A DNA stretch of 10,740 bases from Limisphaerales bacterium (GTDB lineage: Bacteria > Verrucomicrobiota > Verrucomicrobiia > Limisphaerales > UBA11358), in NCBI GenBank assembly GCA_003133815.1, contig PKZR01000356.1:1-10740 (forward strand). The letters run 5' to 3'. Below the pieces are notes generated by a model. The model was given only the letters and a program-made list of their open reading frames with translations, was not told the origin of the DNA and did no database searches. The number at the start of each line of letters is the position of its first letter. Position 1 is the first letter of the stretch. Positions 1-5,374 of the stretch are shown here, piece after piece. The position numbers and the translations under genes are program-made.

Positions 1-84
1 TCCGGCCCGGGAATAAATCGTTCGGGACCGGGGAGAAATGGTTCGGAACCGGGAATGTGCGGCGGCGGACCGGGAAACAACGGT
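1..84 (+). repeat. 21-bp tandem repeat, four degenerate copies
   Basis: Four consecutive 21-nt units lie at 1-21, 22-42, 43-63 and 64-84. All share a core close to CNGGNNCCGGGAA at the same phase, and three of the four end in GGT or CGT. The copies are diverged, with several differences between neighbours. The period is a multiple of three and each unit matches one heptad of the putative protein, so this is probably a coding minisatellite. The array may begin upstream of the window. Confidence 0.6.
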
Positions 85-105
85 TGCTTCCCCGGCGGCG
101 GATGA
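1..105 (+). CDS. 3' end of a Gly/Pro-rich heptad-repeat protein (partial, unknown)
   Basis: Frame 1 is open from the window edge to a TGA at 103-105 and encodes 34 residues. They fall into seven-residue units: SGPGINR, SGPGRNG, SEPGMCG, GGPGNNG, then a degenerate CFPGGG before the stop. Pro-Gly stays at positions 3-4 in all four full units and Asn at position 6 in three of them. The codon register stays in step with a 21-nt DNA repeat, which argues for a real coding end rather than noise. The start lies upstream of the window, so neither the protein family nor any N-terminal domain or signal can be seen. Gly/Pro/Asn-rich tails of this type are usually disordered, and many occur on surface or secreted proteins, but nothing here shows location or function. 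The alternative is a non-coding minisatellite that happens to be open in this frame. I do not recognise the gene. Confidence 0.45.
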   Translation, partial: SGPGINRSGPGRNGSEPGMCGGGPGNNGCFPGGG

Positions 106-280
106 TGCGACTCCTGCCGCGAGAAACGTCTGCAAAAGGCGTGGAGGTGAGCTTGGGAGTTTAAGAGCTTGAACTAATGACGCGGTCGTATTCATTCCAG
201 TGATGGGTCTAGAATCTCATTTCATAAGGGAGGGGGTCTAATCATTTGCTATCGGAAGCTTTTTCTTTTATTGCTGTGGC

Positions 281-300
281 AAAAAGCGCCTTTTCGCGCC
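281..300 (-). terminator. Possible weak intrinsic terminator downstream of purC
   Basis: Read on the minus strand, GCGC (299-296), a six-nt loop GAAAAG and GCGC (289-286) are followed at once by five T's (285-281). The stem has four GC pairs plus one possible G-U pair, so it is short. It lies about 55-75 nt past the purC stop. A second hairpin at 315-329 lies between it and the gene. The shape fits Rho-independent termination, but the stem is minimal. Confidence 0.33.
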
Positions 301-314
301 GGCAAGACTTGCGA

Positions 315-329
315 CCGCTACCATAGCGG
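315..329 (-). other. Perfect 6-bp hairpin past the purC stop
   Basis: CCGCTA (315-320), loop CCA, TAGCGG (324-329) form a perfect 6-bp stem with a 3-nt loop, starting 27 nt beyond the purC stop. No T run follows on either strand, so it is not an intrinsic terminator alone. It may protect the 3' end of the purC transcript. Its TAGCGG arm continues as TAGCGGCG, an octamer also found in the palindromes inside purC and uup, so it could be a remnant of the same repeat family. Confidence 0.4.
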
Positions 330-355
330 CGGGTCAAGGGTGGTCATTCAGCGCG

Positions 356-1261
356 CTAAAGCTTTTTCCCCGTCAGCTTTTCATACGCCTCCAAATACTT
401 CGCGCTGGTTTTGGCCACCACATCTTCCGGCAGTTGCGGGCCGGGCGGGGTTTTGTCCCACGTCAGCGTTTCGAGATAGTCGCGGACGAATTGCTTGTCG
501 AAGCTCGGCTGGCTTTTGCCGGGCGCATATTGGTCCGCCGGCCAAAAGCGCGAGGAATCGGGCGTGAGCACTTCATCAATCAAAATGAGTTGGTTCGGCG
601 ACGAGGCGTCGCCGCTACACAATCCGAACTCAAACTTCGTGTCGGCGATGATGATGCCGCGCTGGCGGGCGTAATCGCGTCCGGCCTTGTAAATCTTCAA
701 GCTCAAATCGCGCGCCTGCGTGGCGAGTTCCGTGCCGACAATTTTACACGCCTGCTCGAAGTTGATGTTTTCGTCGTGGCCTTCCTCGGCCTTGGTGGAC
801 GGGGTGAAAATCGGCTCCGGCAGTTCGGCGGATTCCGTCAGGCCGGCGGGCAGCTTGATGCCGCAGACGGTCTGGGATTTTTTGTATTCCTTCCAGCCGC
901 TGCCGGAAAGATAGCCGCGCACAATGCATTCGATGGCGAGCGGCTTGGCCTTCTTCACGATCATGCTGCGGCGCGCGAGTTGCGCGGCGAACGGCTGCAA
1001 GTTTTTCGGCAACGGATCGTTCGCGCCGGCGAGCAGGTGATTCGGCACGAGCGCGGCAAATTTCTCAAACCAGAAATGGGAGATCTGCGTGAGCACCTCG
1101 CCCTTGCGCGGAATGCCATTGGGCATGATGACGTCGAAGGCGGAGATGCGGTCGCTGGCCACCAGCAGGAATCGGTCGCCGAGGTCGAAGACTTCGCGGA
1201 CCTTGCCGGAGCGGACTTTTTTGATGCCGGGGAGTTCGAGTTTCAAAATTGGTTCGTTCAT
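356..1261 (-). CDS. purC: SAICAR synthase (phosphoribosylaminoimidazole-succinocarboxamide synthase)
   Basis: This is a cytosolic enzyme of de novo purine synthesis. It uses ATP to join CAIR and L-aspartate, giving SAICAR. The 301-residue product matches the roughly 300-residue PurC type. Visible landmarks are the N-terminal GKVREVFDLGD (19-29) and ASDRISAFDV (35-44) near the ATP site, the first signature IECIVRGYLSGS (110-121), the acidic GHDENI (161-166), DTKFEFG (207-213) and the second signature LILIDEVLTPDSSRFW (225-240). The ATG at 1261 is preferred because homologues begin just before the KVR motif. An in-frame TTG at 1291 would add ten residues. No clear ribosome binding site precedes either start. 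The gene follows a DUF6941-like gene on the same strand after 73 nt, so the two may share a transcript. Between G213 and L225, residues 215-223 (CSGDASSPN) form a longer loop than usual, and it coincides with a DNA palindrome at 596-614. Confidence 0.97.
   Translation of the reverse strand: MNEPILKLELPGIKKVRSGKVREVFDLGDRFLLVASDRISAFDVIMPNGIPRKGEVLTQISHFWFEKFAALVPNHLLAGANDPLPKNLQPFAAQLARRSMIVKKAKPLAIECIVRGYLSGSGWKEYKKSQTVCGIKLPAGLTESAELPEPIFTPSTKAEEGHDENINFEQACKIVGTELATQARDLSLKIYKAGRDYARQRGIIIADTKFEFGLCSGDASSPNQLILIDEVLTPDSSRFWPADQYAPGKSQPSFDKQFVRDYLETLTWDKTPPGPQLPEDVVAKTSAKYLEAYEKLTGKKL
596..614. repeat. 8-bp perfect inverted repeat inside purC
   Basis: CGGCGACG (596-603), loop AGG, CGTCGCCG (607-614) form a perfect 8-bp hairpin in the purC coding sequence. 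On the gene's strand it is flanked by TGTAG, giving TGTAGCGGCG at its start, which shares GTAGCGGCG with the left arm of the palindrome in uup (5021-5109). It encodes the loop residues before LILIDE, where family members are usually shorter. This looks like an in-frame insertion of a small palindromic repeat, although chance in GC-rich coding DNA cannot be excluded. Confidence 0.55.
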
Positions 1262-1334
1262 GGTGGGCAAAAAATAAAGTTCTGCGGACAAAATTCAATT
1301 GTTTTCCATTTGTGACTTAAACGCATGTCTTAAA

Positions 1335-1742
1335 TCACGCCGCCTCGGCCGGCGGCATGTGTTTCACCGAAAGGGGTATGCCGGCCTGCGACACTTCGTC
1401 CAGCCGCACATCCACGGAATACAATCCTTCCTCGGCGAACTTCAACTGCTGGATGTTCACGATGAAATTGCGCGTGAGAAAATGCACGTCGTCCGGCAGC
1501 ACGACCGACACCGGGATTTCGATGGGCGGCATGATGGCGTGGCCGTCGGCGTTGACGAAATTCAATTTTAGTTTGTGCTCGCCCTCGTCGCCGGACATGA
1601 AAGTGACGCGCAATGCGACGGCACATTGCGGATGCACGGCGGGCAGTTGCGGCGCGAAGATCGTGTCGAAGGAACCGAGCAGATTGAGCTTGCCGTTGTC
1701 CTCGGTCGCCGCGTCGCAAAGCACCGCCACTTGAATATTCAT
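1335..1742 (-). CDS. DUF6941-like conserved protein of unknown function
   Basis: The 135-residue product begins MNIQVAVLCDAATEDNGKLN and continues with LLGSFDTIFAPQLPAVHPQC. I recognise this opening from small uncharacterised proteins grouped as DUF6941; the family name is from memory and moderately certain. It has no signal peptide, no membrane segment and no catalytic motif. The alternating hydrophobic pattern (VALRVTF, KLKLNFV, FIVNIQQLKF, LYSVDVRL) suggests a compact beta-sandwich in the cytoplasm. The ATG at 1742 fits the family's usual N-terminus; the frame stays open upstream, but a longer form would lose that match. It lies 73 nt before purC on the same strand and is divergent from prfC across a 99-nt spacer. 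An AAGGAGG on the minus strand near 1805-1799 is too far from the start to serve as its ribosome binding site. Function unknown. Confidence 0.75.
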   Translation of the reverse strand: MNIQVAVLCDAATEDNGKLNLLGSFDTIFAPQLPAVHPQCAVALRVTFMSGDEGEHKLKLNFVNADGHAIMPPIEIPVSVVLPDDVHFLTRNFIVNIQQLKFAEEGLYSVDVRLDEVSQAGIPLSVKHMPPAEAA

Positions 1743-1803
1743 GCGGAAATAAAGACAGAAAACCACGGAATTGACACGAAATTCTTTTTGAGAAAACCCC
1801 TCC

Positions 1804-1831
1804 TTGTTCCCGACCGTTTTTCTGCTACCTT
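1804..1831 (+). promoter_or_regulatory. Candidate promoter for prfC-uup
   Basis: TTGTTC (1804-1809) resembles a -35 box. After a 16-nt spacer TACCTT (1826-1831) resembles a -10 box, preceded by TGC, as in an extended -10. Initiation about seven nt later would be near 1838, only 3-5 nt before the prfC GTG at 1842. A perfect TTGACA at 1771-1776 lies further upstream, but no -10-like hexamer sits at the usual 16-18 nt spacing from it. The call rests on hexamer similarity alone. No convincing promoter for the divergent minus-strand gene was found in the same spacer. Confidence 0.35.
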
Positions 1832-1841
1832 CCGCGACCCT

Positions 1842-3443
1842 GTGAGCATTGCAGAAGAAATCCAGAGGCGGCGCACGTTCGCCATCATTTCGCATCCCGA
1901 CGCGGGCAAAACCACGTTGACGGAGAAGCTGCTGCTTTACGGCGGCGCGGTGCAACTCGCCGGCTCCGTGACCGCGCGCAAAAACCAACGCGCCACGACA
2001 AGTGACTGGATGGAACTGGAAAAAAAACGCGGCATCTCCATCAGCTCGACCGTGCTCCAGTTTGATTACGACGGCTACCGCCTCAACCTGCTCGACACGC
2101 CCGGCCACAAGGATTTTTCCGAGGACACCTACCGCGTGCTGACCGCCGTGGACGCCGTCGTAATGGTCATTGATTCCGCCAAAGGCATCGAGCCTCAGAC
2201 GCGAAAATTATTTGAAGTCTGCCGCCAGCGCGGCGTACCGATTTTCACTTTCATGAACAAGTGCGACCGGCCGATGAAAAATCCGCTCGAGCTAATTGAT
2301 GAACTCGAGCGCGTACTAGGCATCGGCGCGTTTCCCGTGAACTGGCCCATCGGCAATGGCCCGGAATTTCAGGGTATCTACGATCGGCAGACGAAGACCA
2401 TGCACACGTTCGAGCGCGTGGTCGGTGGTAAACACCGCGCGCCGGTGGTCGTCGGCGGACTGCACGATCCGGAAGTGCGCGGCAGCTTGAGCGACGCCGA
2501 ATTTGCCAAGACGCTCGAAGAATTGGAGATGCTCGAAATGGCGGGCGAAGCGTTCGACGAGGCCGCCGTGCTCGCCGGCAAAACGACGCCGGTGTTTTTC
2601 GGTAGTGGCGTGAATAATTTCGGCGTGCAGCTCCTGCTCGACGGCTTCCTCAAACATTCGCCCGCGCCGAAATCCCGCGAGATGGGCGGCATCGAGATCG
2701 CCCCGGAAAATCCCGCGTTCAGTGGTTTCATTTTCAAGATCCAGGCAAACATGGATCCGAAGCACCGCGACCGCATCGCCTTCATCCGTGTTTGTTCTGG
2801 CAAATTCGACCGCGACATGACCGTACACCACTCGCGCTCGGATAAAAAAGTCCGCCTGTCCAGTTCGCACAAGCTCTTCGGCAACGAACGCGAGACCGTG
2901 GACGAGGCGTTTCCCGGCGACGTCATCGGCCTCGTCGGCCACGACAGCTTCGGCATTGGCGACACGCTGACGACCGATCCGAAAATTCTCTACAAAGAAA
3001 TCCCGCGTTTCACGCCTGAAGCGTTTTCGTATCTGCACAATCCGAACACGGGAAAATACAAACAGTTTCGTCAGGGCCTCGACCAGTTGTTGCAGGAAGG
3101 CGTCATTCAGGCGTTGTATCTGCGCAACTCGTCCATCAAGACGCCGCTGCTCGCCGCCGTCGGCCCGCTGCAATTTGAAGTCGTGCAATTTCGGCTCGAA
3201 AGCGAATACGGCGCGGAATCCCGACTCGAAGCCGCACCGTGGAGCGTCGTCCGCTGGCTGCCCACTGACATCACGGAAGATGCCCTGGATGGCCTTTCGC
3301 TGCCCACCGGCGCGCGCCTCGCCCACGACATCGGCAAAAATCCCGTCATCCTCTTTCAAAACGAGTGGTCGGCGAATTATTTTAACGAGACGAATAAAAA
3401 CACGCCTCTCTCCGCGCTGCCCGTGCAAACGGCGAAAGAATAA
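1842..3443 (+). CDS. prfC: Peptide chain release factor 3 (RF3), translational GTPase
   Basis: RF3 uses GTP to remove RF1 and RF2 from the ribosome after peptide release. With the GTG start at 1842 the protein has 533 residues, against 529 in E. coli. The G domain shows G1 SHPDAGKT (17-24), the G2 threonine in GISISST (64-70), G3 DTPGHKDF (85-92; E. coli has DTPGHEDF) and G4 NKCD (139-142). SDWMELEKKRG (54-64) and SEDTYR (93-98) are typical of RF3 rather than EF-G. QANMDPKHRDR in domain II and the domain III block around AAVGPLQFEVVQFRL also match RF3. The frame is open upstream to 1575, but that stretch is antisense to the DUF6941-like gene. GTG at 1842 gives the usual N-terminus just before RRRTFAIISHPD, while an in-frame TTG at 1788 would add 18 residues without support. 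No Shine-Dalgarno site is visible. uup follows 5 nt after the stop, so the two are probably co-transcribed. Confidence 0.95.
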   Translation: MSIAEEIQRRRTFAIISHPDAGKTTLTEKLLLYGGAVQLAGSVTARKNQRATTSDWMELEKKRGISISSTVLQFDYDGYRLNLLDTPGHKDFSEDTYRVLTAVDAVVMVIDSAKGIEPQTRKLFEVCRQRGVPIFTFMNKCDRPMKNPLELIDELERVLGIGAFPVNWPIGNGPEFQGIYDRQTKTMHTFERVVGGKHRAPVVVGGLHDPEVRGSLSDAEFAKTLEELEMLEMAGEAFDEAAVLAGKTTPVFFGSGVNNFGVQLLLDGFLKHSPAPKSREMGGIEIAPENPAFSGFIFKIQANMDPKHRDRIAFIRVCSGKFDRDMTVHHSRSDKKVRLSSSHKLFGNERETVDEAFPGDVIGLVGHDSFGIGDTLTTDPKILYKEIPRFTPEAFSYLHNPNTGKYKQFRQGLDQLLQEGVIQALYLRNSSIKTPLLAAVGPLQFEVVQFRLESEYGAESRLEAAPWSVVRWLPTDITEDALDGLSLPTGARLAHDIGKNPVILFQNEWSANYFNETNKNTPLSALPVQTAKE

Positions 3444-3448
3444 TTTAG

Positions 3449-5374
3449 ATGCCCACCATCCTCTCCGCCTCCGAAATCACCGTCCGTTACGGCGATCGCA
3501 CCATTCTTGATAACACGACGCTGGGTATTCAGGAAGGCGAACGCCTCGGTCTCGTCGGCCGCAACGGCGCGGGCAAGACAACGTTCCTGCGCATTCTCGC
3601 CGGCCTGCAATCACCCGACACGGGCGAAGTCGCACGCCAAAGAGATCTGGTCGTCAGCTATCTGCCGCAGGATTTCATGCTTGATGCGGGCAAGAACGTG
3701 CTCGAAAACATCCGCGACGGCGCGAAGCCGGTGCTGGATTTGATCGCCGAATTTGAATCGCTGCCGCACGACTCAAAACGGCACGCCGATCTGGAGCATC
3801 ACATCCAAGTGCTTGAAGGCTGGACGCTGGATCAACGCATTGAAATCGCGATGGCGCATCTGAATTGCCCCGCCGCCGAACGAAAAATTGACACGCTTTC
3901 CGGCGGCGAAAAACGTCGCGTGGCGATGGCCCGCGCGATTGTTTCCAGCCCCGATTTTCTGATCCTCGACGAGCCGACCAACCATCTTGATCCGGAATCC
4001 ATCGAGTGGCTCGCGGAATTTCTTGAGGACTTTCACGGCACGTTTCTCGTCGTCACGCATGACCGTTATTTTCTCGATCGCGTCGTCAAGCGCATGATCG
4101 AATTGTCCGACAGAAAATTTTTCTCACACGACGGCAATTACACCGAATACCTGCTCGCCAAGGCCGAACGCCAGGCCGCCGACTCCACCGTCGAACACAA
4201 GCGCCAGATGTTTTTGAAGAAGGAACTTGCCTGGGTACGCCAGGGTCCGCGCGCGCAACGTAGCAAGCAGAAGGATCGCTTCGAGCGCTATTACGACGAG
4301 GCGGCGAAGGACGGCCCGGTGATCGAGGAAGACGTTGAGCTTTGCATTCCGCCGCCGCCACAACTCGGCAATCGCACCGTGGACGTCACCGATTTGGGCA
4401 TGACCATCGGCGGGAAAAAACTGTTTTCCGGCTTCACGTTCAGCTTTGCAAACGGCCACCGCATTGGCGTTTGCGGGCGGAACGGTCTCGGCAAAACCAC
4501 TCTGCTCAAGGCCATCATCGGCCAGCTGCCGCCAACCGAAGGCACGGTGAAAATCGGCCAGCTCACCAAGTTCAATTATGTGGACCAAGGCCGCCTGCAA
4601 CTGAACGAAGAACGCACGGTAATGGACGAAGTCGCCGAAGGCCGGGAGTTCGTGCAATGGGGCGACGCAAAGCTTTCCGTGCGCTCGTATCTCAAGCGGT
4701 TCTTGTTCTCGGATGACCGCATCACGACCCAGGTGAAAAAGCTGAGCGGCGGCGAACGCAGCCGGTTGTTGCTCGCGCAGGTTTTAAAAAATGGCGGGAA
4801 CTTCCTGATTCTTGACGAACCGACGAACGACCTCGACCTGCCGACTTTGCGCGTGCTCGAAGAAGCATTGATCGCGTTTCCCGGCGTGGTGCTGGTGGTG
4901 AGCCATGACCGCTATTTTTTGAACCGCGTCTGCACGGACATCCTCGCGTTTGAAGGCGATGGCAAAATCGCGCACAGCGTCGGCGATTATGATTATTATT
5001 TGGAGAAGAAGAAAAAGGCATTAGTAGCGGCGGCTCGGCAGAGCGCCGCCATTCTCGCCACCAACAAAGCTGAAAAATCAGCGGCGCTCTCCCGAGACTC
5101 CGCTACTAAGAATGCCAAGCCGCGCAAACTTTCTTTCAAGGAAACCCGCGAACTCGAGGGCATCGAGGCGGAGATTCACAAAGTTGAAGCCGAAGTCGCG
5201 CGCATTGAAGGTTTGTTCGCGGATCCAGAATTTTTCCGCAAACATGCCGCACAGGTGAACCAGCTCACGCAAGATCTCGACGCAGCGAAAGCGGACGTTC
5301 CGAAGCTTTACGCGCGCTGGGAAGAATTGGAAGCCATCAAGTCCGCCAGCGAAACAAAATCACCGGCGGCGTGA
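3449..5374 (+). CDS. uup: ABC-F ATPase, Uup type
   Basis: This is a soluble tandem-ATPase protein of the ABC-F family, which acts on ribosomes or branched nucleic acids rather than in transport. No membrane segment is present in its 641 residues. Cassette 1 has Walker A GRNGAGKT (37-44), signature LSGGE (150-154), Walker B FLILDE (170-175) and THDR (203-206). Cassette 2 has GRNGLGKT (343-350), LSGGE (432-436), FLILDE (452-457) and SHDR (485-488). The inter-domain linker at about 240-300 contains ELAWVRQGPRAQRSKQKDR, close to the linker of Uup. The charged coiled-coil C-terminus (about 560-631, LSFKETRELE through ARWEELEAIK) matches the Uup DNA-binding C-terminal domain and separates it from EttA. 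Both ATP sites look intact. Residues 525-553, between cassette 2 and the C-terminal domain, are encoded by a palindromic repeat at 5021-5109. The ATG is 5 nt after the prfC stop. The 3' end overlaps the convergent DUF455 gene by 67 nt. Confidence 0.93.
   Translation: MPTILSASEITVRYGDRTILDNTTLGIQEGERLGLVGRNGAGKTTFLRILAGLQSPDTGEVARQRDLVVSYLPQDFMLDAGKNVLENIRDGAKPVLDLIAEFESLPHDSKRHADLEHHIQVLEGWTLDQRIEIAMAHLNCPAAERKIDTLSGGEKRRVAMARAIVSSPDFLILDEPTNHLDPESIEWLAEFLEDFHGTFLVVTHDRYFLDRVVKRMIELSDRKFFSHDGNYTEYLLAKAERQAADSTVEHKRQMFLKKELAWVRQGPRAQRSKQKDRFERYYDEAAKDGPVIEEDVELCIPPPPQLGNRTVDVTDLGMTIGGKKLFSGFTFSFANGHRIGVCGRNGLGKTTLLKAIIGQLPPTEGTVKIGQLTKFNYVDQGRLQLNEERTVMDEVAEGREFVQWGDAKLSVRSYLKRFLFSDDRITTQVKKLSGGERSRLLLAQVLKNGGNFLILDEPTNDLDLPTLRVLEEALIAFPGVVLVVSHDRYFLNRVCTDILAFEGDGKIAHSVGDYDYYLEKKKKALVAAARQSAAILATNKAEKSAALSRDSATKNAKPRKLSFKETRELEGIEAEIHKVEAEVARIEGLFADPEFFRKHAAQVNQLTQDLDAAKADVPKLYARWEELEAIKSASETKSPAA
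5021..5109. repeat. 89-nt imperfect palindromic element inserted in frame in uup
   Basis: The left arm 5021-5049 (begins TTAGTAGCGGCGGCTCGG, ends AGCGCCGC) is the inverse complement of the right arm 5081-5109 (begins GCGGCGCTCTCC, ends CCGCTACTAA) at 26 of 29 positions. The arms enclose a 31-nt loop, 5050-5080, and the match stops sharply at both ends. It is read through in the uup frame as residues L525-T553, an Ala/Ser/Lys-rich stretch, in the variable linker before the C-terminal domain. The left arm also contains a smaller nested inverted repeat, GCGGCG with CGCCGC. The size, strong secondary structure and position in a tolerant linker resemble in-frame palindromic elements such as those of Rickettsia. 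That mobility is inferred; only one full copy is in the window. Confidence 0.82.

Noticed and set aside
106..280. Purine-rich AAGGGAGGGGG and surrounding spacer as a gene start or promoter
   Set aside because: No start codon follows at a usable distance, no credible frame is present, and no paired -35/-10 boxes are seen; the stretch appears to be plain intergenic sequence.
271..567. A 98-codon plus-strand frame after the purC end region
   Set aside because: It runs mostly antisense into purC, starts at a TTG and has no ribosome binding site or recognisable motif.
434..1315. A 293-codon open frame on the plus strand
   Set aside because: It is antisense to purC, whose motifs are unambiguous, and its own translation is low-complexity and unrecognisable.
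1771..1776. A perfect TTGACA as a -35 box
   Set aside because: No -10-like hexamer is found 16-18 nt downstream, so it was not called as a promoter by itself.
1575..1841. Upstream extension of the prfC frame
   Set aside because: The 89 extra codons lie antisense to the DUF6941-like gene and in the spacer, and homologous RF3 proteins begin close to the GTG at 1842.
2316..3428. A 370-codon open frame on the minus strand
   Set aside because: It is antisense to the conserved prfC gene and has no family motif, so it is a shadow of that gene.
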